Part shown: one piece after another, positions 18,422 through 26,004 of the stretch
Numbering within the stretch: position 1 is the stretch's first letter
Layout: every line of letters begins with the position of its first letter
Assembly: GCA_945873205.1 (NCBI GenBank)
Contig: CAMCCC010000018.1
Coordinates: forward strand, 1 to 44,368
Origin: an uncultured bacterium
GTDB lineage: Bacteria > Bacillota > Clostridia > Oscillospirales > Oscillospiraceae
DNA length: 44,368 nt
Direction: 5' to 3'
Translations under genes and position numbers: made by a program
Notes under the pieces: model-generated
Seen by the model: only the letters and a program-made list of their open reading frames with translations
What the model was told of the DNA's origin: nothing
Databases searched by the model: none

Positions 18422-18552
18422 CCAGCCGATTCCCAGACCATGTTCTTTCACACAGCTTAAGCGTGTTACAGAAATTTCCGGAAAGAGGCTCGTCCACCGC
18501 TTTTCAAAAATACCAAGTATCGTGATACGGCCCGGAAGTCAGGCCGGCTGAT
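18422..18552 (-). promoter_or_regulatory. Structured tupA leader, riboswitch-like
   Basis: The predicted 165-nt leader can close on itself: CAGCCG near its 5' end (18550-18545) pairs with CGGCTG (18428-18423), extendable to 8 bp. This is followed on the transcript by U7 and then the ribosome binding site. Inside lie a GTATC-GT-GATAC palindrome (18517-18528), which could also be a DNA operator, and a GCTTAAGC hairpin. It does not obviously match the Moco/Tuco consensus as I recall it. Confidence 0.4.
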
Positions 18553-18563
18553 TTACAAATTGT

Positions 18564-18592
18564 ATTATAGCACAGCTAACGCCCGGTTTCAA
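18564..18592 (-). promoter_or_regulatory. tupA promoter
   Basis: On the minus strand, TTGAAA (18592-18587), a 17-bp spacer and TATAAT (18569-18564). Confidence 0.82.
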
Positions 18593-18666
18593 CTCTTTTC
18601 CGCTTTTCAATCCGGGGAAAAAGGTGTATAGTGTTTTCAACACGAAATCAAAGGGAGGAATCGGGC

Positions 18667-19059
18667 ATGAGCAAGCAAAGCCCTTCCATGGATCAGTGGC
18701 TGCAGGAGGCCAAGCAGCATGAAAGCGCCCCCAGGGTGGGCATGTATCTGAGTCATAACGGCGTGGTGCGGCAGAGCGCCAGGGCCCGGGTCCGCCAGGG
18801 GGATGAGACGGCCGCCCCGGTCACCGGGATGCTGTTTTCTTACGATCAGACCAGGGTGGACGCCGCCATTGCCGACGCCTATCAGCTGCCCGGCATTTAT
18901 TACATCCGGGTCTGGCTCAACGAAGGGGAACTGACGGTGGGGGATGACATCATGTATGTGCTTATCGGCGGCGACATCCGCCCTCATGTGGTGGAGGCCC
19001 TGCAATATCTGGTGGGCCGCATCAAAAGCGAGTGTGTCAGTGAGACGGAAATCAGCTGA
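18667..19059 (+). CDS. MoaE-like molybdenum/tungsten cofactor biosynthesis protein
   Basis: A 130-residue soluble protein resembling clostridial MoaE-type proteins: KxxVGMYLxHNGVVR-like opening (residues 20-32), a middle VTGMLFSYD and GELTVGDDIMYVLIGGDIRP near residue 90. The lysine-rich C-terminal tail of classical molybdopterin synthase MoaE is shortened, so function as a synthase subunit is uncertain. The chosen ATG at 18667 follows GGGAGGA. It is divergent from the tungstate transporter, which fits pterin cofactor metallation or assembly. Confidence 0.65.
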   Translation: MSKQSPSMDQWLQEAKQHESAPRVGMYLSHNGVVRQSARARVRQGDETAAPVTGMLFSYDQTRVDAAIADAYQLPGIYYIRVWLNEGELTVGDDIMYVLIGGDIRPHVVEALQYLVGRIKSECVSETEIS

Positions 19060-19066
19060 AAAAAGA

Positions 19067-19095
19067 CTGCTGCGAATCTTTTGCAGCAGCTTTTT
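19067..19095 (+). terminator. Terminator after the MoaE-like gene
   Basis: A 7-bp stem CTGCTGC/GCAGCAG with a 9-nt loop, followed by CTTTTTC. Confidence 0.7.
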
Positions 19096-19111
19096 CAATT
19101 TTCGGGAAACC

Positions 19112-19240
19112 TTACTTCTTGTAGCCTGCAGCGAAGTCCACCACATTCCGCAGCTCCCGGCCAGCCAGACAGGCCCGCAGGTTCTCCAGCTGCCACAGTG
19201 GGTTGTCCTTCACCGGCATCAAAACCGATCCGTCTTTCAT
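19112..19240 (-). CDS. Small protein, 42 residues, unknown
   Basis: A 42-codon ORF starting MKDGSVLMPVKDNPLW and ending DFAAGYKK. A strong AGGAGG lies 7 bp before its ATG at 19240. It is 24 bp downstream of the 117-residue gene on the same strand and probably co-transcribed. It has no signal peptide or membrane segment and one cysteine. The family is not recognised; the ribosome binding site and position are the main support. Confidence 0.55.
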   Translation of the reverse strand: MKDGSVLMPVKDNPLWQLENLRACLAGRELRNVVDFAAGYKK

Positions 19241-19264
19241 GGATAATTCCTCCTGGCTTTTCAT

Positions 19265-19618
19265 TTACCTTTTCTCCGTATAACAGCACTCCCTGATGCA
19301 GCGCTTTCCTTCTCTCATTTGTTCCTCCATTGCAGCAATGAAAAGATTCCGGAACCACAGCAGGAATTCCTCCGGGGAGGGACTGCTGCCGTTGAATGGG
19401 ACTGTCTTTTTCAGCGCTTGTGCACTGGGATTCTGACTGCTGCAAAATGCCTGTATCGCCTGGCTGATTCCGGAACGGATTTCTGCTTCCGGAACACCGT
19501 GCAGCTTTGCCAGCGCAGAAATATTCTCCGCCGCTCTGTTCAGTTCCCTCTTTGTAACAGGCAGCTCACCAGCTGCCATCCTCTCAATAACCTTGTCGGA
19601 CACGACACGTTCTCTCAT
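19265..19618 (-). CDS. Hypothetical protein, 117 residues
   Basis: A soluble, mostly helical protein. The ATG at 19618 is preceded by AAAGGAG; an open extension upstream has no site. The N-terminus (ERVVSDKVIERMAAGELPVTKRELNRAAENI) is charged and helical. The C-terminal half holds FLLWFRNLFIAAMEEQMREGK and ends CIRECCYTEKR. Family not recognised. It is followed by the 42-residue ORF. Confidence 0.6.
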   Translation of the reverse strand: MRERVVSDKVIERMAAGELPVTKRELNRAAENISALAKLHGVPEAEIRSGISQAIQAFCSSQNPSAQALKKTVPFNGSSPSPEEFLLWFRNLFIAAMEEQMREGKRCIRECCYTEKR

Positions 19619-19812
19619 AAATATGTGCTCCTTTGATCTTGTTTGATTTTTTTCGGGCGTATCATACAGCAAGGGGTTTGTCGAAATCTCAAAATAGCTG
19701 TCGATAGCAAAAAAAGATGACATTTTTCTTCGACCCGGACGGATTGCCCCTGGAACTGCATGAATCAGCGGATACCCCTTTTTCTTTGCCGGCCGGCGAA
19801 TCCTTTTCACGG

Positions 19813-19854
19813 AAAAACGCCTTCCCGTTTTGCCAAACAGGTCAGGCGTTTTCT
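19813..19854 (-). terminator. Terminator after the PfkB kinase gene
   Basis: Complementary AAAACGCC and GGCGTTTT segments flank an approximately 25-nt partly paired loop just past the kinase stop codon. The minus-strand copy ends in TTTTTCC. Confidence 0.55.
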
Positions 19855-19865
19855 GTTATTTATGC

Positions 19866-20822
19866 TCATGTTTGTCCGCCAATCATGGACAGCACTGCCG
19901 CTTCTGTGGGAACACTCTCGATACCGCCGTACTTTTCTGTGGATAAGCTGGCCGCTGTACATGCGAACGTGGTGATTTCGCGCAGCTCTTCCCAGCCCAA
20001 TTCTGCCAGGGGCTTCCCTTTGCGGAGTATCTGTGCCATGGCGCTTCCGCCAAAAATGTCCCCCGCGCCGGTGGTGTCTACCGTGCAGACAGAAGGGCTT
20101 TTCACCATTCCCGCACCGTTTCTGTTTGCGAAGTAGCAGCCCTCTTTCCCGCAAGTCACAAATACCAGCTGTGCCCCACAGGTATCCAGAATGATTTCCG
20201 CCCCCTGCTCCGGCGCAGCGCTCCACAGAAACGCAACTTCCTCCTGGCTGATTTTAACGATATCGGCCTGATGCAGCCCCCAGAGCATCTGCTGCCGTGC
20301 TTCCTGGTGGTTTCTCCAGAGGGGCAACCGTAAATTGGGGTTAAAGCTGATCTGCTTTCCCCGCTCCTTTGCATAAGAAACGGCGTTCCTTGTGCAGCTT
20401 TGGGCCGGCTCATCTGTCAGTGACAGGGTGCCAAAATGAAACACCCTGGCCTCATCGATCAAATGCAGCGCCAGTTCTTCATAGCGCAGTTGGGTGTCCG
20501 CCCCCGGCTTTCGCGCAAAGGAAAACGAGCGCTCCCCGTCCTCATCGTGCGTGACAAAGGCAAGGGTAGTAAAGACATTCTCATCCCGGACAATACCTGC
20601 GGAACAGATGTTTGCCTTCTCCAGCGTATCTGTCAGAAGCTGGCCAAACATATCGGTCCCTACTTTCCCCAGCAGCGCCGTTTGAAACCCGAAGCCGGCA
20701 AGGGCGGCCAAAAAATTGGCCGGTGCTCCACCCGGATGGGCCGCCATTGTGGGATACCCGGAAGCATCCGTTCCCGTTGTTGTGAAGTCAATCAGCAGTT
20801 CGCCCAGAGCAACAACATCCAT
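19866..20822 (-). CDS. PfkB-family carbohydrate kinase, probably fructokinase
   Basis: A 318-residue cytoplasmic ribokinase-fold sugar kinase. The N-terminus MDVVALGELLIDF and the glycine-rich AHPGGAPANFLAALAGFG (near residues 31-48) are typical of bacterial fructokinases. The C-terminal anion-hole/catalytic motif DTTGAGDIFGG is intact, with Asp the expected base. AAAGGAG precedes the ATG at 20822. It is monocistronic between its own promoter and a terminator, with no sugar transporter beside it, so the substrate stays inferred. Confidence 0.85.
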   Translation of the reverse strand: MDVVALGELLIDFTTTGTDASGYPTMAAHPGGAPANFLAALAGFGFQTALLGKVGTDMFGQLLTDTLEKANICSAGIVRDENVFTTLAFVTHDEDGERSFSFARKPGADTQLRYEELALHLIDEARVFHFGTLSLTDEPAQSCTRNAVSYAKERGKQISFNPNLRLPLWRNHQEARQQMLWGLHQADIVKISQEEVAFLWSAAPEQGAEIILDTCGAQLVFVTCGKEGCYFANRNGAGMVKSPSVCTVDTTGAGDIFGGSAMAQILRKGKPLAELGWEELREITTFACTAASLSTEKYGGIESVPTEAAVLSMIGGQT

Positions 20823-20947
20823 TTTATTTTCTCCTTTTCCGCTGCGGGATACTCGCTGCGCAGCCATCCGGTCGGTGCAGTCTCCGTCATTTTTCCCTGG
20901 TAAATAATGTGTGATGAACATCTATGCCGGTTTTATTTTATGAATTG

Positions 20948-20977
20948 ATTGTAGCATACCGTCAGATTTTCGGTCAA
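20948..20977 (-). promoter_or_regulatory. Promoter of the PfkB kinase gene
   Basis: On the minus strand, TTGACC (20977-20972), an 18-bp spacer and TACAAT (20953-20948). A TTCCATGGAA palindrome lies just upstream of the -35. Confidence 0.72.
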
Positions 20978-21108
20978 GTTCATGTATTCCATGGAAACTG
21001 CCCAATGGTTTCCCCAGGGGAACTATGCCACAATATAGTATGTACTTTTCAAGAATGGGAAACAGTGTTATTATAATGCCAGGAAATCCAGGCAGGGAGG
21101 AAATATAC

Positions 21109-21204
21109 ATGAATGAGAAAGCAAAGAAATATGGGGATTTGTTCCGCAAGGTAAAAATCGCCACCGCCGCCACGGTGGATGCCATCCGCCGTCTGCACCC
21201 CTGA
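21109..21204 (+). CDS. 31-residue ORF leading the OpuC-like operon
   Basis: MNEKAKKYGDLF... ends RRLHP. It is a basic 31-residue peptide with an AGGGAGGA site 8 bp before its ATG. Its stop (21202-21204) lies 5 bp before the permease ATG, which itself has no ribosome binding site, so translation of the permease is probably coupled to this ORF. TATAAT at 21072-21077 could be its -10. Family not recognised. Confidence 0.55.
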   Translation: MNEKAKKYGDLFRKVKIATAATVDAIRRLHP

Positions 21205-21209
21205 GCGCC

Positions 21210-21851
21210 ATGGAACTTCTGCGGGAAATCCTGTCCCTGTATGTGGACCGGGCGGGCTGGTTCGGGGAGCTGCTGCTGGCCCATATCGGTCTGGCGCTGA
21301 CCGCCATCGCCCTGGCCGGGTCTCTGGGGTTGCTGATCGGCATCGGCATCGCCCAGTACCCCCGTATCGCTCCGCCGGTCATCGGCGTGTGCAATGTGCT
21401 CTACACCATCCCCGCCATCTCCCTGCTGGGCATCCTGATCCCCTTCAGCGGCATCGGCAACAAAACCGCCGTCATTGCCCTGACCATCTACGGCATCATG
21501 CCCATAGTGCGCAACACCTATGTGGGGCTCACCTCCCTGGACCCGGATATTCTGGAGGCCGCCGAGGGCATGGGCAGCACCCAGCTCCAATCCCTCCTGC
21601 GGGTAAAGCTGCCCATGGCCGCCGGTGTCATTCTGGCGGGGGTACGGAACATGGTGGTCATGACCATCTCCGTGGCAGGCATCGCCTCCTTTGTGGGCGC
21701 CGGCGGCCTTGGGGTGGCCATCTACCGGGGCATCACCATTTATAACCCGGCCATGACGGCGGCAGGCAGTATTCTCATTGCGCTGCTGGCCATCGTCTGC
21801 GATTTGGGGCTGGGCACACTGGAGCGTTATTTCAAAAAGAAAGGAACTTGA
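21210..21851 (+). CDS. Glycine betaine/carnitine/choline-type ABC permease (OpuCB-like)
   Basis: A 213-residue membrane protein with about five to six transmembrane segments and the OpuCB-type core: YTIPAISLLGILIPFSGIG, then LDPDILEAAEGMGSTQLQSLLRVKLP as the ATPase-contact loop. It is the first transporter gene of a permease, binding protein, ATPase operon. Many such systems have a second permease (OpuCD); none is seen here. There is no own ribosome binding site; see the 31-residue ORF. Confidence 0.88.
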   Translation: MELLREILSLYVDRAGWFGELLLAHIGLALTAIALAGSLGLLIGIGIAQYPRIAPPVIGVCNVLYTIPAISLLGILIPFSGIGNKTAVIALTIYGIMPIVRNTYVGLTSLDPDILEAAEGMGSTQLQSLLRVKLPMAAGVILAGVRNMVVMTISVAGIASFVGAGGLGVAIYRGITIYNPAMTAAGSILIALLAIVCDLGLGTLERYFKKKGT

Positions 21852-21857
21852 TTTACT

Positions 21858-22778
21858 ATGAAAGCATGCAAAAGACTTTTGGCCGCTGTGTTAATTCTGG
21901 CTCTGGCCCTGGCCCTCACTGCCTGCGCTGGAGGAAAAACAGAATCTGACTCTGGGCCGGTACGCATCGCCACGAAGCCCATGACGGAACAGTACATTCT
22001 CGGTGAGATGCTGGGCCTTCTCATTGAGCAGGCCGGCTACACCGTGGAGATCACCAAGGGCGTTGGCGGCGGTACCAACAACATCCATCCCGCCATGAAG
22101 AGCGGCGAGTTCGACCTCTACCCGGAGTATACCTCCAGCGGCTGGGTGCTGGTGCTGAACCACCAGGCCGAGGGCGTGGATGACGGCGAGATGTTTGCCC
22201 AGCTCAAGCAGGAGTATCAGGAGCAGTTCAATATGACCTGGGTGGGCATGTATGGCTTCAACAACACATACACCATTGCCGTCCGCGGCGATGTGGCAGC
22301 GGAATATGGCCTGCAAAACACCAGCGATCTGGCGGCGGTGGCCGGGGAACTGACCTTCGGCGGCAACCCAGACTATATTGAGCGTCAGGACGGCTTCGGC
22401 GCCCTCTGCCAGACCTATGGACTGGACTTCGGTAATGTGGTGGACATCGATATCGGTTTGAAGTATCAGGCCCTGAGCAACGGCGACATTGATGTGACCA
22501 ACGCCTTCACCACCGATGCCCAGCTGGCCAACCCGGACACGAAGCTGGTGACGCTGGCGGATGACAAGCACCTGCAGGTGAACTACTTCTGCTCTACCGT
22601 GGTGCGGCAGGACGCGCTGGAAAAATTTCCCGGTCTGGAGGAGGTCCTCATGCAGATGGACGGCCTGCTCTCCGACCAGGAGATGGCTTCTCTCAACTAC
22701 AAGGTGGAAGTGGAAGGGCTGGACGAGCTGGACGTGGCCCGGGACTTCCTGACGCAAAAGGGGCTGCTGGAGGCATAA
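21858..22778 (+). CDS. Osmoprotectant/quaternary-amine binding lipoprotein (OpuCC/ProX-like)
   Basis: A 306-residue lipoprotein with a lipobox LTAC at residues 19-22. The mature domain is OpuAC-type: VRIATKPMTEQYILGEMLGLLIEQAGY, then GGTNNIHPAMKSGEFDLYPEYTSSGW, as in ProX/OpuCC. It should bind a quaternary amine such as betaine, choline or carnitine, though aromatic-box residues cannot be assigned by eye. It follows the permease after 6 bp and precedes the ATPase after 3 bp. Confidence 0.87.
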   Translation: MKACKRLLAAVLILALALALTACAGGKTESDSGPVRIATKPMTEQYILGEMLGLLIEQAGYTVEITKGVGGGTNNIHPAMKSGEFDLYPEYTSSGWVLVLNHQAEGVDDGEMFAQLKQEYQEQFNMTWVGMYGFNNTYTIAVRGDVAAEYGLQNTSDLAAVAGELTFGGNPDYIERQDGFGALCQTYGLDFGNVVDIDIGLKYQALSNGDIDVTNAFTTDAQLANPDTKLVTLADDKHLQVNYFCSTVVRQDALEKFPGLEEVLMQMDGLLSDQEMASLNYKVEVEGLDELDVARDFLTQKGLLEA

Positions 22779-22781
22779 GGG

Positions 22782-23552
22782 ATGGAACCCATTATTCGGT
22801 TTGAACAGGTTTCCAAGTCCTTTGGCGACCAGGCCGTACTGCGGGACTTTTCCCTGGATGTGTTCCCCGGCGAGTTTCTGACCATCATCGGCCGCTCCGG
22901 CTGCGGCAAAACCACCGCCCTGAAGCTGGTCAACGGGTTGATTTCCCCGGACAGCGGGCGAATCCTGGTCCAGGGAAAGGACGTTGCCGAATCAGACCCG
23001 GTGGCCCTGCGCCGCCGCATCGGCTACGTCATCCAGAGCATAGGCCTGTTCCCCCACATGACGGTGGAGAAGAACATCGCCTATGTCCCCTCCATCTCCG
23101 GCATGGCCGGATGGAAGGGGCAGGACCGGCGGGAAAAGGTTTCCGCCCTGCTGACCCAGGTGGGGCTGGACCCTGCCCTGGCAAGCCGTTATCCCCGCGC
23201 CCTCTCCGGCGGCCAGCGCCAGCGTGTGGGCATTGCCCGCGCCCTGGCGGCCGGGCCGGAAATCCTGCTGATGGACGAACCCTTTGGCGCAGTGGATGAG
23301 ATCACGCGGGGCCAGCTTCAGGAGGAGATTCAGACAATTCACCGGGAAAACGGCATCACTATTCTCTTTGTCACCCATGACATCGACGAGGCCCTGAAGC
23401 TGGGCACCCGAGTGCTGGTGCTGGATCAGGGGCAGATTCAGCAGTGCGATGCCCCAACCGCGGTGCTGCGGCAACCTGCTACGAAGTTTGTAGCGGATTT
23501 GGTGAATCAGCAGCGCCGAAGCTGTGTATACACAGACGATTGTTCCATTTAG
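22782..23552 (+). CDS. OpuCA-like ABC transporter ATP-binding protein
   Basis: A 256-residue ATPase: Walker A GRSGCGKTT near residue 36, signature LSGGQRQRVGIARAL, Walker B ILLMDEPFGAVDE, H-loop VTHDIDEA. The LMDEPFGAVDEITR region is typical of the betaine/OpuC group. The C-terminal CBS pair found in many OpuCA proteins is absent, so osmotic gating by CBS domains is not expected. Last gene of the operon. Confidence 0.9.
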   Translation: MEPIIRFEQVSKSFGDQAVLRDFSLDVFPGEFLTIIGRSGCGKTTALKLVNGLISPDSGRILVQGKDVAESDPVALRRRIGYVIQSIGLFPHMTVEKNIAYVPSISGMAGWKGQDRREKVSALLTQVGLDPALASRYPRALSGGQRQRVGIARALAAGPEILLMDEPFGAVDEITRGQLQEEIQTIHRENGITILFVTHDIDEALKLGTRVLVLDQGQIQQCDAPTAVLRQPATKFVADLVNQQRRSCVYTDDCSI

Positions 23553-23626
23553 CGTCGATCTTCACCGGACAATCTATTTTCGGAAAAACGGTTTTCCCAA
23601 ATTTCAGAACTTTTAAAAAGGAAAAA

Positions 23627-23669
23627 GGGAGCTGTAGCAAAATGGAAAGTTCTGCTACAGCTCCCTTTT
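23627..23669 (+). terminator. Terminator of the OpuC-like operon
   Basis: A 13-bp stem GGGAGCTGTAGCA with its complement (23653-23665), followed by TTTTC. Confidence 0.88.
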
Positions 23670-23705
23670 CTATGCGTTAGCCTTTCACGCCTTAAATTCA
23701 GAAAA

Positions 23706-24181
23706 TTATACCCTGGCTTTCTTCATGGGAGAAGTAGTGATACTAAGAAGGAGCAGGATCATGGTGGCGATACCGGTGCCGCAAAGGAACTTCCAGCCGC
23801 CCTCAAAGCCAGCGGAGGAGGACAGGAAGATACTCATAACAGGTGCGTACAAGGCTTGCCCCAGATAAACGCCGGTCATAAGTGTAGCTGAGATAGCACT
23901 GAACTCCTTGGGGCCGAAGACAGACTGACCCACAATGCTGGGAATACTGGCACTGAGAGGATATGCAAGAGCGCCAAACACCACCGTGAGAATCATGATG
24001 GTTGTGGTGGGAGTAGATCCATAGACGATGAGCAGAACCATACAGATGGAGAAAGCAATGCAGGTGCATGCTGAGAAGACCGCAGGGCCAAGCTTGTTAA
24101 ATGCGGCGCCAACGCCCAGCATCACAAAACCGGCAATGATGGTGTATATGGCGTTCCAGTTTGCAGCTTGGGTAGCAGTCT
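23706..24181 (-). pseudogene. C-terminal fragment of a major facilitator transporter
   Basis: About 158 codons matching the last four or five membrane helices of an MFS transporter (VFGALAYPLSASIPSIVGQSVFGPKEF..., ending TTSPMKKARV). Similarity extends upstream of the ATG at 24125 to about 24181 (TATQAANWNAIYTIIAGFV) and then stops abruptly. The N-terminal half of the gene is missing, replaced by unrelated recombinase debris. Confidence 0.75.
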
Positions 24182-24289
24182 GCCGCTATGAGGGCTGGTG
24201 GCCAGGGAGGCCGCTATACGATCAAGGTCAGAGGAAAAGAAAGCTATCTTTTCTTTGAGAGAAGTCCTAATCAAATGGGTAACAACATC

Positions 24290-24570
24290 GGACGGTGGTT
24301 TGTAGAACGCCGTAAGGGATTTTCTGTTCACGAAAGCTGTTTTCGTATTTTATTGCTTCATGGATCACAATTTTCTCAATCATGTTATTCAGCAGTTCTG
24401 CGGTCAGTTCCGTAGGCTCTGAATACTGTTTGACCACCACAATCCATTTCTTTGCATCATCCACCGTCTGTCTGCTCTCTGTCAAGGCTTCTTTGAGCAT
24501 CTTGATTTTATCATCCAGTTCAATCTGCTCCAGCTGATACTTCTGAGACAGCATATTGAAGTTGCACTCG
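24290..24570 (-). pseudogene. C-terminal remnant of a large serine recombinase
   Basis: The frame contains FNMLSQKYQLEQIELDDKIKMLKEALTESRQ-type coiled-coil and ELTAELLNNMIEKIVIHEAIKY, the conserved C-terminal region of clostridial transposon serine recombinases. The catalytic N-terminus is absent, and the last residues leave the family pattern after SFREQK. It is a decayed end of an earlier mobile element. No gene is assigned between 24182 and 24290. Confidence 0.7.
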
Positions 24571-24600
24571 GTAGGTATGTCTGGATTGAACAGAAGCATA

Positions 24601-24641
24601 AAATCACAAGTGTGGCCTAATTTAGGCCACACTTGTGATTT
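24601..24641. repeat. 41-bp perfect palindrome
   Basis: Two 20-bp arms (24601-24620 and 24622-24641) are exact complements around a single T. The core contains GTGTGGCCTAATTTAGGCC. There is no U-tract. It lies between the recombinase remnant and the IS630 element. Confidence 0.85.
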
Positions 24642-24678
24642 ATTCTGCGCCCAGAGCTTTATATACTGCATCTTCAGC

Positions 24679-24724
24679 GCTTGAATAGAATATTATACTA
24701 AGCTTGAATAGAATATTATACTAA
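24679..24724. repeat. Tandem 23-bp duplication at the IS630 left end
   Basis: The 23-mer starting GCTTGAATAGAATATT occurs at 24679-24701 and 24702-24724, identical and directly adjacent. The second copy contains the target TA and the first four bases (CTAA) of the IS element. Confidence 0.85.
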
Positions 24725-25821
24725 TTTTCAATTAAAGCAAGACGATATCCAAGAGCGAGCAGTAATACTGTGAATGGTAGAAGCGGTCAAAGAAGAAATC
24801 GTATCGCAGAGGCGATCTACGACTTTGTCAAGAGAGGCAAAGACCTCGTTGCGAAACCCCAACTTGCGTATTTCTTTCCAGATCTGTTCAATTGGGTTCA
24901 TTTCCGGAGTATATGGCGGAATAAAGAACAAACGGACATTTTCTGGGACATGGAGTGAGCCTGCTTTATGCCAGGCAGCTCCATCGCAGCAGAGAAGAAT
25001 AAGGTCGTCTGGAAACTGCTTTGAGAGCGCCTCAAGAAAGATGTTCATACAGACAGTATTGCAGTAGGGCATGATCAAAAAGAAGGAATCTCCTGTAAGC
25101 GGTTCTACGGCACCATATACATACCTGTACTCACGGATATGATGGCATGGCACAGATGGCCGGATATCTTTCTTACACCAGCAGTATTTAGGCTTATGAA
25201 TCCGCCCAAAACCAGCCTCATCTTGAAACATGAGACGCACATTCTTTCCTGTTGAAAACTTTATCCGTTGGACTTCATTGTTAATTTTTTTGAGGTCTCA
25301 ATGACCTCTTCACTTGCTCTCTTCGGGTGTTTGCTCCGCGGCATTACTTTCCGCCAACCGTGCCGATGAAGTACGCGGTACACTTGAGCGCAACCAATGC
25401 TGTGCCCTACTTCTTTCTCGTATGTAACCTTTATCTCGTGGGTGTCCAGAACTCGCCCTTGCTCTGCCATTTCCCGGAACTGTTCAAGAAACCGCGCCTC
25501 TTCTTCTATGCTCATGTTTCGTCGGTTTCCCTGATAGTGCTTTTCAGATACTGCCTCTAGCCCTTCCTCGAAATATTTCCGAATGAGGTTGCTGACGTGA
25601 GAACGGTGAAATCCTGTGATTCGTGCTATTTCTTCTAATCCTTTTCCCTCGCAGCGCAACTCTAAAACCTGCAAGCGCTTGTCTGTTTGCTTATCTCGAT
25701 TTTGTTTTCGGACTTTTTTGATCTCTTCATACTGTCCTTCGCTAAACTTGTACTTCATTTTCATCACCATGTCCATTTTATCATGGTAATGTCCTCTTGT
25801 CTACTTTCTATAGGAAATTAG
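24721..25821 (-). mobile_element. IS630-family insertion sequence
   Basis: About 1101 bp. The ends are imperfect inverted repeats starting CTAATTT (left CTAATTTTCAATTAAAG, right complement CTAATTTCCTATAGAAAG). Each end is flanked by TA (24719-24720 and 25822-25823), the target duplicated by IS630/Tc1 elements. The interior holds one transposase split over two frames. Confidence 0.82.
24728..25776 (-). CDS. IS630 transposase, made by -1 ribosomal frameshifting
   Basis: The first frame (25776-25261, 171 residues) carries the helix-turn-helix region (GLEEIARITGFHRSHVSNLIRKY). The second (to 24728) carries the DDE nuclease core: FQDEAGFGRI, LLCCDGAAWH and PYTPEMNPIEQIWKE give Asp, Asp and Glu. 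The frames are joined by the slippery heptamer A_AAA_AAA at 25291-25285, in the correct codon phase. Shifting -1 there fuses SKK to the second frame with no stop codon. The product would be about 350 residues. The element therefore looks functional rather than broken. Confidence 0.78.
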
Positions 25822-25950
25822 TATCAGTCATGGTGTTTCGCGGGGGAAAGTGGATGCATAGTCTGGAGGCGGCAGCATCCTGACTTTGGGGTCCTGAATG
25901 TCCCACCCGTTTTGCAGCGCCCTGGCCGCTAAGCTGGGTCCGGGCCGTGA

Positions 25951-26001
25951 AGCTTAAAAAACCAGCGCGCCCATTTGTAGGGCGCGCCGGTTTTTTAAGC
26001 T
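25951..26001. terminator. Bidirectional terminator
   Basis: AGCTTAAAAAACC and GGTTTTTTAAGCT flank a GCGCGCCC/GGGCGCGC stem with a 7-nt loop. It ends the minus-strand gdpd operon. Region 25824-25950 between it and the IS holds no gene that I can support. Confidence 0.88.
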
Positions 26002-26004
26002 GTT

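Noticed and set aside
18422..18552. Assignment of the tupA leader to the known Moco RNA family.
   Set aside because: The recalled Moco core sequences are not visible; only the context fits.
24122..24331. A small gene on the minus strand bridging the MFS and recombinase fragments.
   Set aside because: It crosses the junction of two remnants and has no ribosome binding site or recognisable sequence.
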